Below the pieces are notes generated by a model, which saw nothing but the letters and a program-made list of their open reading frames with translations, had not been told where the DNA came from and searched no databases. The position numbers and the translations under genes were made by a program. 7,974 nucleotides of DNA from Candidatus Heimdallarchaeota archaeon (lineage in GTDB: Archaea > Asgardarchaeota > Heimdallarchaeia > Heimdallarchaeales > Heimdallarchaeaceae): the NCBI GenBank assembly GCA_016839875.1, contig JAEOTK010000243.1, forward strand, positions 1 through 7,974, read 5' to 3'. Below, one piece after another: positions 1-5,171 of this stretch; within the stretch, counting starts at the first letter, position 1, and every line of letters begins with the position of its first letter.

Positions 1-162
1 TCCGATAGAATTATTGTGCTAGATCAAGGTGAAATAGTAGAAGATGGCAATCATGAGAGTTTAATGGAAAAAGAAGGGTTGTATTCAGAACTCTATGAGA
101 CATACTTCAAACATCAATCAGCTGAATGGATATCAGAAATAAGTGAAGTATTTGCAGATTAA
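1..162 (+). CDS. ABC exporter ATP-binding protein, C-terminal end (partial)
   Basis: The frame is open from the first base and ends at TAA 160-162, giving 53 residues; the 5' part lies outside the window. The opening residues SDRIIVLDQGEIVEDGNHES match the segment that follows the H-loop in ABC exporter ATPases (usually ADRIIVLD.G.IVE.G.H..L), followed by the usual G-x-Y-x-x-L helix (GLYSELY). By family knowledge this is the nucleotide-binding domain of a half-transporter fused to a six-helix membrane domain, exporting lipids, peptides or drugs; the substrate cannot be told. After the ATPase core there is a short tail, YFKHQSAEWISEISEVFAD. The codons for its last 22 residues recur as a second copy at 838-906, pointing to a former tandem paralogue. 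The gene converges on the DJ-1-like gene with seven bases between the two stop codons and no obvious T-run terminator in the gap. Walker A, Walker B and the signature motif are not visible. Confidence 0.9.
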   Translation, partial: SDRIIVLDQGEIVEDGNHESLMEKEGLYSELYETYFKHQSAEWISEISEVFAD

Positions 163-169
163 TCTGCTA

Positions 170-790
170 TTATTCTTCTAATATCTCTCCTAAGTCTAAT
201 CTTATCCCTTTACGTCTTCTCTCAACTTCTATATACTCTAAAACAATATCAGCAATACTTTTCGAATAACAGATTTCAAGAATTTTTTCCGCTAAATCGA
301 CTGCGCAAAGCATACCCCCAACTGTAATTATATTATCGTCAATAACAATACGTTTGTCTTCAACTTTGCAATATTCCTTCAATCTTAGATAATGCTTATG
401 GTGAGTAGTAGCTTTTTTATTCTTCAATAAACCTGCAAGAGCAAGAGCAATTGAGCCTAAACCAATTGAACAGATTGTTTTTTCTTGACCAAATTTTTTT
501 ATTTTATCAAGAAATTCTTGACTCTTAATTATAGTATTAATACCTTTTCCTCCAGGAATGATGAGTATATCATAACCTGTAAAATCTAAACCTATGTGAT
601 GAGGTGTTATTTGCATATCTTTTGTACCAATTACAATTTCTTCTTCCGCAAGAAAATCTACTTGCAAAGGTTGGTCTATTGGAAGAATTCCTAGTTGTTT
701 CAATGTTTTAGTTTTCTTTAATATGTTATAGATGATATCTAACCCTAATTCTTCTACATCATTAAAAACGAAAATAGCTATTTTTTTCAT
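170..790 (-). CDS. DJ-1/PfpI family protein lacking the nucleophile Cys
   Basis: A 206-residue protein with the single-domain DJ-1/PfpI fold, about the usual length. The pattern is clear: MKKIAIFVFNDVEELGLD at the N-terminus (acid residues E13/E14 at the family's Glu position), YDILIIPGGKG at 73-83, the elbow region ICSIGLGSIALALAGLL at 106-122, ATTHH at 127-131, and IITVGGMLCAVDLAEKIL at 154-171. Active members have Cys at the elbow (S-V-C-T-G-S...AGLL). Lined up on the AGLL and TTH anchors, that position is Gly110; the nearest Cys is 107, three residues earlier. The protein therefore probably lacks the usual Cys-dependent hydrolase, isonitrile-hydratase or glyoxalase chemistry and may be a binding or regulatory protein. 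That function is inference. It is cytosolic, with no signal peptide. A TATA-like element at 817-827 would give a very short leader; no good ribosome-binding site is visible. The gene is single and sits between an ABC gene and the relic of a second ABC gene. Confidence 0.85.
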   Translation of the reverse strand: MKKIAIFVFNDVEELGLDIIYNILKKTKTLKQLGILPIDQPLQVDFLAEEEIVIGTKDMQITPHHIGLDFTGYDILIIPGGKGINTIIKSQEFLDKIKKFGQEKTICSIGLGSIALALAGLLKNKKATTHHKHYLRLKEYCKVEDKRIVIDDNIITVGGMLCAVDLAEKILEICYSKSIADIVLEYIEVERRRKGIRLDLGEILEE

Positions 791-816
791 ATTATCTTAG
801 TATCTTAGAATTTGGT

Positions 817-827
817 GACTATAAAGT
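817..827 (-). promoter_or_regulatory. Putative TATA box of the DJ-1-like gene
   Basis: On the minus strand this reads CTTTATAGTC, about 27-37 bases ahead of the ATG at 790. The usual archaeal distance of about 25 bases to the start of transcription would put the RNA start within roughly ten bases of the ATG, so the message may be nearly leaderless. This agrees with the lack of a GGTGA-like site. It lies only ten bases from the ABC relic. Confidence 0.4.
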
Positions 828-837
828 TAGTTATGAA

Positions 838-906
838 TATGAGACTTACTTTAAACACCAATCAGCTAAATGGATATCAGAAATAAGTGAAGTTTTTGCT
901 GATTAA
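838..906 (+). pseudogene. Relic of a second ABC exporter gene (last 23 codons incl. stop)
   Basis: These 69 bases match 94-162, the end of the ABC gene at the window's left edge, at 63 of 69 positions without gaps. Both copies encode the same 22 residues and TAA, except for one Glu-to-Lys change (codon at 868-870). The other five differences are silent third-position changes (ACA/ACT, TTC/TTT, CAT/CAC, GTA/GTT, GCA/GCT). Similarity stops at the Tyr codon upstream and at the stop codon downstream. The frame stays open some codons further upstream but shows no ABC-like residues and no ATG, GTG or TTG start, so the piece is probably not translated alone. The pattern of silent changes says both copies evolved as coding sequence before one lost its 5' part. 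A tandem pair of half-transporter genes, broken when the DJ-1-like gene arrived or by a deletion, explains it best. Confidence 0.8.
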
Positions 907-910
907 AACA

Positions 911-920
911 CTTTTTTCTT
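911..920 (+). terminator. Putative T-run terminator behind the ABC relic
   Basis: CTTTTTTCTT follows the relic's stop codon by four bases. Archaeal transcription often ends at such T-rich runs without a hairpin. It may be the old terminator of the lost ABC paralogue, separating it from the small gene downstream. The evidence is base composition and position only. Confidence 0.3.
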
Positions 921-921
921 A

Positions 922-935
922 GAAACAGCTGTTTC
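922..935 (+). repeat. Perfect 14-base palindrome ahead of the small gene's TATA box
   Basis: GAAACAGCTGTTTC is its own reverse complement. It is flanked by CTTA (918-921) and TAAG (939-942), a second, imperfect outer dyad. It ends nine bases before the TATA-like element at 944-952, where a dimeric regulator could act on the small gene. A 14-base palindrome is expected about once in two windows of this size by chance, so only its position makes it notable. Confidence 0.35.
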
Positions 936-943
936 GCATAAGA

Positions 944-952
944 TTTTTATAG
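944..952 (+). promoter_or_regulatory. Putative TATA box of the 48-residue gene
   Basis: TTTTTATAG lies about 48-56 bases before the GTG start at 1000. Transcription starting some 25 bases downstream would leave a leader of about 25-30 bases that includes the ribosome-binding site at 987-993. The spacing is normal for archaea; the match is by eye. Confidence 0.4.
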
Positions 953-986
953 TTTGATTCACTAATCATCAAATTTCATAGCTAAT

Positions 987-993
987 AGGGGGT
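987..993 (+). promoter_or_regulatory. Ribosome-binding site deciding the GTG start of the small gene
   Basis: AGGGGGT is followed by a six-base spacer and GTG at 1000-1002. An ATG overlaps it at 998-1000 but in another frame, and that frame stops after four codons. The site therefore supports GTG as the real start. Confidence 0.55.
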
Positions 994-999
994 AAATAT

Positions 1000-1146
1000 G
1001 TGTCTGCAATAATCTTTCGAGCAATCTTCAAGTTTTTTAGAGGAATTTTTCGTATGTGTAGGAAGGACCCTGAAGAAGATCCTGCCGTAACTGCTATAAT
1101 TGAAGAATCTCAAGTTGAAGCACCTACAGAAGAAGTAACTGAATAA
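1000..1146 (+). CDS. Small protein: basic amphipathic helix plus acidic tail
   Basis: A 48-residue ORF from GTG 1000 to TAA 1144-1146; I do not recognise a family. Residues 1-20 are MSAIIFRAIFKFFRGIFRMC. The basic residues fall at 7, 11, 14, 18 and 21/22, a heptad-like i, i+4, i+7, i+11 spacing that places all charge on one face of a helix whose other face is Ile, Phe and Met. Residues 23-48 are acidic and disordered-looking, rich in Glu, Pro, Thr and Val. This is how a peripheral membrane peptide or a regulator of a membrane protein would look; that is inference. Support for a real gene: a strong ribosome-binding site with correct spacing, a TATA-like element, and a composition that switches sharply from helix to acidic tail. 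It converges on the CPBP protease gene with 29 bases between stops. The opposite strand holds a competing 65-residue frame (982-1179) rich in Phe, Ser and Cys, which looks like its mirror image. Confidence 0.6.
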   Translation: MSAIIFRAIFKFFRGIFRMCRKDPEEDPAVTAIIEESQVEAPTEEVTE

Positions 1147-1175
1147 AATAATTTTGAAAAAGAGAATAGAAGAAC

Positions 1176-2105
1176 TCATGGGGTTTTTTCTGGTACAATT
1201 TCTAATTCTTCTACCTCTTTAGGCCATTTTTTATAAACAAACCACACAACTGCAAAGCAAACTGCACAAGGAACTATCCCAATACCTAATACTGTCTGTA
1301 ATGCTTGGTGTGTAATTGGGTTTGTATCAAGTACAATGACTAGGAAGTTTGCAAATCCGTCCAGAAGGTAATGGAACATAATTACTGGTAACAAGCTTTT
1401 TGTCTTTGAAAACATATATGCTAGAAATAAACCGATAGCTATTGTATAAACAACTTGGAATAAAGTTCTGTACATTACAATCATAACAGCTTCATGATTT
1501 CCAATATAGAAGATTATATTGACCAAGTTGACTAGATGAAATAGTCCAAACATTACTCCATTAATTATTACTGTCTTTTTTTCAGAGTACATCTTCAGTA
1601 GAAGAGCAAAAATCATACCTCGAAAAGCTACTTCTTCCCAAATACCTGGAGCTAATGCATAGTAGACATTTAGAGACAGATCTTGTCTCACTAAGAGTTC
1701 TGGGATGAAATACTGGGTTCCACCTGTAATTTTTGTTTCTAACCAAGCTGTGAAAACTGCAAAGGCGAGAATAATAATACTTGTCAAAAGCCCCAATCCT
1801 ACAGTCCTACTAATAGGTTTAATATTACTAAGTTTAATGCTTTTGAAGTATTCTTTAAATGATCTTTGACCATCTGGTAGTCTAAGTAATGGCATGATTA
1901 GAAGCCACAGGATAGCCATAATGAAGAAATTCATCAACCAGAACACATAAACATGATCGGCATACCATGCTTCAAAGCTCGGGTTACTTCCAAGATAATA
2001 ACTTAATCCAATATTAGGGACAAGCAAGAATATTAAGTAAATAACAAGTACTGCTGCAATAAGTAACCAAGTCTTTATTCTAGTTCGTTTTTTATTTGAT
2101 TCCAT
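1176..2105 (-). CDS. CPBP/ABI family intramembrane metalloprotease (CaaX-protease-like)
   Basis: A 309-residue membrane protein with about eight hydrophobic segments. The CPBP (Rce1/Abi) family motifs are all present: EEVAFR at 157-162 (EExxxR, the glutamate pair that binds or activates the catalytic water), F186-x-x-x-H190 (FGLFH) and H245-x-x-x-D249 (HYLLD). Members cleave within the membrane; eukaryotic Rce1 trims prenylated CaaX proteins, while many prokaryotic ones serve in bacteriocin immunity, regulated proteolysis or unknown roles. The target here is unknown, and no protein in the window ends in a CaaX box. The N-terminus is basic (NKKRTRIK) before the first helix, and a charged tail (KKWPKEVEELE...) follows the last one. 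The start ATG at 2103-2105 has an AGTGG element seven bases upstream, like that of the helicase gene. A TATA-like site lies at 2157-2170. It is transcribed alone, away from the helicase by 171 bases and toward the small 48-residue gene. Confidence 0.92.
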   Translation of the reverse strand: MESNKKRTRIKTWLLIAAVLVIYLIFLLVPNIGLSYYLGSNPSFEAWYADHVYVFWLMNFFIMAILWLLIMPLLRLPDGQRSFKEYFKSIKLSNIKPISRTVGLGLLTSIIILAFAVFTAWLETKITGGTQYFIPELLVRQDLSLNVYYALAPGIWEEVAFRGMIFALLLKMYSEKKTVIINGVMFGLFHLVNLVNIIFYIGNHEAVMIVMYRTLFQVVYTIAIGLFLAYMFSKTKSLLPVIMFHYLLDGFANFLVIVLDTNPITHQALQTVLGIGIVPCAVCFAVVWFVYKKWPKEVEELEIVPEKTP

Positions 2106-2156
2106 TTTTCATCCACTTGTATCTCTTACATGCTCTTAAAAGATTGAAGTATGAGA

Positions 2157-2170
2157 TTATTATAAATATT
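2157..2170 (-). promoter_or_regulatory. Putative TATA box of the CPBP protease gene
   Basis: The minus strand reads AATATTTATAATAA, preceded by a GGGTGAA stretch that could serve as the B-recognition element. It lies about 52-65 bases before the ATG at 2105, leaving a leader of about 25-35 bases. The remaining part of the 171-base gap (2171-2276) is A/T-rich with no ORF or strong repeat. Confidence 0.45.
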
Positions 2171-2276
2171 TCACCCAATTTTTCTTTCATCTTTGTATGC
2201 TTTAAGAACAAAATGGAAATAGGGTAGTAAAAGAGAAAATTATAAGACTGTTCTTCCCTGGAACAACAGTACTTAT

Positions 2277-3419
2277 CTAAGTTTGAATAACTGCTTCTTG
2301 TATTGGTCTTTTCATGAATTTCTCTATTTCACGAAGCATTTTCATTTGGTCATTAACAGCAAGAGAGATTGCTTTTCCTCTGTTCTCCATTCGAGAAGTT
2401 CTTCCAATTCGATGAACATAAATCTCAGGTCCTTCCCTAGGTAAATCAAAATTGAAAACGTGTGTTACATGGGGGATATCTAAACCTCTTGCAGCAACAT
2501 TTGTAGCAATCAAACAGTTGAATTTTTCTCTTCTGAAATCGTTCAGAACAAGTTCTCTTTGTCGTTGTGTTTTATCTCCGTGCAATGTGTCAAATTTAAG
2601 ATTGAGCCCTTTCTCTTTAACCAAACGTTTTCTTAGTTTATCTCCCCAACGTTTAGTATTAACAAAAATAATAGCAGATTTGGGTTTCTCTTCTTTAAGT
2701 ATTCTAACGAAAGTATAGTATTTGCTCGCATCATCATTGATTCTGTAATAAAATTGCTTGCAGTTTGCAACTGTTAGATCATCTTTGCTTACATTTATTT
2801 CAACCAGTTTTTCTCCATTGGTAAACTGTCTTGCGATCTTTGTAATTTGTTTAAGCATAGTTGCTGAAAATAGCAATAAACGAGGTTTTACATTTCTCAT
2901 TGCGTCAAACAGAATATACTTTATATCTGGAAGGAATCCCATATCAAGCATTCTATCAGCTTCATCCAATACAACAAACCTAACTGTACTGAATGATATA
3001 GCTCTTCTTCTATAAAGATCCATGAGTCTTCCAGGAGTTGCGATAACAATCTGAGCTCCTGCCCTAATTTTGTCTCTCTGTTTTTCAAGAGAGACTCCAC
3101 CATAAACCTCTACAGTTTTTAGTTTTCTATACTTAGTTAATTTACTTACAACACTATGTACTTGTTTGCATAATTCTCTAGTAGGGACTAGAACTACTAC
3201 TTGAACTGAGCGTTGTTTAGGACTGATTTGGTTAGTAATAGGAATAGAAAACGCTAGTGTCTTTCCTGTTCCTGTTTTTGCTTGAGCTAGAACATGTGTT
3301 CTCCCCCCACTAAGAAGCTGAGGGATTGCTCTTTTCTGTATTTTAGTTGGAGTATGAATCCCCATCTCGTCTAATGCACGTTTTAATTGATTATTTATAT
3401 CGTAATCTTGAAACTTCAT
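2277..3419 (-). CDS. DEAD-box ATP-dependent RNA helicase
   Basis: A minimal two-RecA-domain helicase, 380 residues from ATG 3419, or 383 if the in-frame GTG at 3428 is used. ATG is preferred because the protein then starts MKFQDYDI like its family and has an AGTGG element five bases upstream; GTG is possible. Numbered from the GTG codon: Q-motif TPTKIQ with Q31, motif I AKTGTGKT 50-57, Ia PTREL 82-86, GG 110-111, Ib TPGR 131-134, II DEAD 155-158, III SAT 188-190, IV IIFVN 253-257, V ATNVAARGLD 308-317, VI HRIGRTSR 339-346. All ATP- and RNA-contacting positions are present; motif VI has Ser where Gly is usual. Nothing but a short helical tail follows the core, so there is no extra RNA-binding domain. 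The role is likely RNA remodelling in ribosome assembly or decay, possibly cold-related, by family knowledge. It stands as its own transcription unit. Confidence 0.96.
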   Translation of the reverse strand: MKFQDYDINNQLKRALDEMGIHTPTKIQKRAIPQLLSGGRTHVLAQAKTGTGKTLAFSIPITNQISPKQRSVQVVVLVPTRELCKQVHSVVSKLTKYRKLKTVEVYGGVSLEKQRDKIRAGAQIVIATPGRLMDLYRRRAISFSTVRFVVLDEADRMLDMGFLPDIKYILFDAMRNVKPRLLLFSATMLKQITKIARQFTNGEKLVEINVSKDDLTVANCKQFYYRINDDASKYYTFVRILKEEKPKSAIIFVNTKRWGDKLRKRLVKEKGLNLKFDTLHGDKTQRQRELVLNDFRREKFNCLIATNVAARGLDIPHVTHVFNFDLPREGPEIYVHRIGRTSRMENRGKAISLAVNDQMKMLREIEKFMKRPIQEAVIQT

Positions 3420-3477
3420 TGATACCACTTTTTTAACCTAACCTAAAATCAAGTATCAATTCTTGAAGGCATGATTC

Positions 3478-3527
3478 TAAGTAATTATTTAGGGCGTTGA
3501 AAAAAACTTAAGCAAAATAATTACTTA
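3478..3527. repeat. 13-base perfect inverted repeat between MFS and helicase genes
   Basis: The arm TAAGTAATTATTT (3478-3490) is the exact reverse complement of AAATAATTACTTA (3515-3527). The 24-base spacer carries seven A (3500-3506), which is a T7 run on the minus strand. The left arm overlaps the only TATA-like stretch ahead of the helicase gene (TAAATAATTA on the minus strand). It could be an operator, a hairpin in the leader, or part of the terminator of the MFS transcript. The 209-base gap around it (3429-3637) holds no convincing gene. Confidence 0.5.
3482..3492 (-). promoter_or_regulatory. Weak TATA candidate of the helicase gene
   Basis: The minus strand reads CTAAATAATTAC, about 63-73 bases before ATG 3419. 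It would give a leader of about 40 bases and lies inside one arm of the inverted repeat. No better candidate was seen in the gap. Confidence 0.25.
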
Positions 3528-3637
3528 TTTCTAATCTTCCTCAACTACAAGAGAGATTGAGTAGTGTGTTTTAAAAGGCTCCGATTGAACAGATTTTTTT
3601 TTACAGTGTTTTTGATTTTCGATTATATGCTAAGTTA

Positions 3638-5110
3638 TCATTCTTCTAGAGCAGAAACGTTATTTTCTCCACTATGCTTTCTTCCGGTAAAGAGAGAATA
3701 CATAATCCCTAATATAACTATTATAAGAAAAACTACAGCTATTGCTTGTATTGAAACTACGTAATTTGGGGGATGCTCTAACCCAAATCCTGTTTTGTTC
3801 TCTAAACTTCTTTCAGTTACTAGAGATACTATCGCTGAAATAGCTATACTCAATACTATTCCACCAACAAGAGCAAGCATACTTAATGCGCCTACAACTC
3901 CATATTTCTCTTTGGCAGAAGCTTCCATTATTGATTTCTGATTTGGTGAGAAAACTAAACCAGCGAAAACTCCCATCAGAGTAGAAATTAGAACTATTAT
4001 CCAGATAGGAGAAGCAATTCTTATAGTAGAAATTAGAACTATGAAAGTGGCAGCAATCCCTGCTAAACCAGCTAAAGTAAGTATTCTCTTTTCAATTACA
4101 TCGGATAATTTACCAGAAATCATTACTGCAATTGCTATTCCTACGGGGAGACCTGATATGATTGAATAGACTTGAAGAATAGAATCTATTCCAAGTATTT
4201 CTTTTAAGAAAAATGGAAAAGTGATTACTAATATAATACAACTAGCAGCTGCTATTCCAGCGGTAACTACCCCTCCAGAAATTTGTTTATTCTTCCTAAT
4301 TTTGCGTCCAATTACTGGATTTAATCGCGTTCTTCTAATTATTACGAAAGCAGTAACTCCTCCTAAACTAATTATGAATAAAATTCCTGCCCATAAGTAT
4401 CCTTGATTTAATTCTACATCAATTGTTGCACTAAAACTAAAAGCAAAAGTCAGTAAAATTACAACATAGAATACGTCAATTATCCAGTCCCTCTTTTTTC
4501 TCTTCTCAAATGAAATCTCAGAATATTTGGGAATGAAAAAATGAACTAAAACAAAACACAAAATCGCGATTGGAGCGTTGATTAGAAAAATGCTGTTCCA
4601 GCCAAAACGTGCAGTTAGAAAATATGATATTACACTTCCAACAAGAACAGATATTCCTATTAGAAAGAAAACTAATCCGAAAGTTGTCCCTCGATTTTTT
4701 TTAGAAGTAAATACTGTCAATATTGCCATACCATTTGATAGAATTGAAGCGACACCGATGGCTAGAACTGTACGAGAGAAGATAAGGAAGATTATTGAAT
4801 TAGAGAAAAAACAGAGAATACTACCAAGCATGAATAAACCCAATCCAATTTGAAAGATTAACTTACCACCATAATAATCACCCAGATCACCTGTGAAAAC
4901 AGTGAAAAAGAGTAAAATCATAAGATAAGTAAGAGTTACCCATTGTAGCTGATCCTGTTCAATGAGGAAATCATCTTTTATCTTTTCCAGAAGTAGAAAG
5001 GTTGATGTGATATCAAAAGATGTCAAGAAGAAACTTAATCCAACTGATAAAACTAATACAATAGGATTGATTTTTGTTTCCTTTGTATTTTGAGCTACTT
5101 CAGAATTCAC
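3638..5110 (-). CDS. MFS exporter, DHA2-like with 14 membrane helices
   Basis: A 490-residue integral membrane protein; length and hydrophobic pattern fit the 14-helix DHA2 drug:H+ antiporter group. Visible marks are an Asp in helix 1 (SFDITSTFLLLEKI, D33; motif D1 of this group), motif A GDLGDYYGGK at 74-83 in the loop between helices 2 and 3, a Gly-rich helix-5 segment GISVLVGSVISYF at 152-164 in place of motif C (the usual Pro is missing), and RFGWNSIFLINAPI at 168-181, the loop/helix-6 signature of DHA2 transporters. A second MFS half begins near residue 280; GKLSDVIEKR at 333-342 is the matching loop motif. It probably exports hydrophobic compounds using the proton gradient; the substrate is unknown. 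The start is GTG (5108-5110) with a weak AAAGG element ahead. It follows the amide hydrolase gene by 61 bases without a clear TATA box, suggesting co-transcription. It ends in two adjacent stops (TGATAA). Confidence 0.93.
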   Translation of the reverse strand: MNSEVAQNTKETKINPIVLVLSVGLSFFLTSFDITSTFLLLEKIKDDFLIEQDQLQWVTLTYLMILLFFTVFTGDLGDYYGGKLIFQIGLGLFMLGSILCFFSNSIIFLIFSRTVLAIGVASILSNGMAILTVFTSKKNRGTTFGLVFFLIGISVLVGSVISYFLTARFGWNSIFLINAPIAILCFVLVHFFIPKYSEISFEKRKKRDWIIDVFYVVILLTFAFSFSATIDVELNQGYLWAGILFIISLGGVTAFVIIRRTRLNPVIGRKIRKNKQISGGVVTAGIAAASCIILVITFPFFLKEILGIDSILQVYSIISGLPVGIAIAVMISGKLSDVIEKRILTLAGLAGIAATFIVLISTIRIASPIWIIVLISTLMGVFAGLVFSPNQKSIMEASAKEKYGVVGALSMLALVGGIVLSIAISAIVSLVTERSLENKTGFGLEHPPNYVVSIQAIAVVFLIIVILGIMYSLFTGRKHSGENNVSALEE

Positions 5111-5171
5111 TTGTCTGCCTTTGAAAATCTTTTCTTAAGACTTTTGATTATCACTGTTTCTATTTAGAAAT

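Noticed and set aside
94..906. Direct repeats of 69 bases around the DJ-1-like gene as ends of a mobile element
   Set aside because: The repeats lie exactly on codons of an ABC gene end and differ mostly at silent sites; no transposase or terminal inverted repeats are present. A broken tandem duplication fits better than a target-site duplication.
982..1179. 65-codon minus-strand frame whose start overlaps the end of the CPBP gene as ATGA
   Set aside because: The ATGA overlap is typical of coupled genes, but the product is rich in Phe, Ser, Cys and Tyr as expected from the mirror of an acidic/basic ORF. The plus-strand frame has a ribosome-binding site and a sensible amphipathic and acidic design.
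2452..3015. Plus-strand frames and an overlapping minus frame inside the helicase gene
   Set aside because: All lie within a gene whose every helicase motif is in the other frame; they are shadows.
3564..3764. 66-codon plus-strand frame over the gap and the MFS gene end
   Set aside because: Most of it is antisense to the MFS coding region, with no ribosome-binding site and no recognisable pattern.
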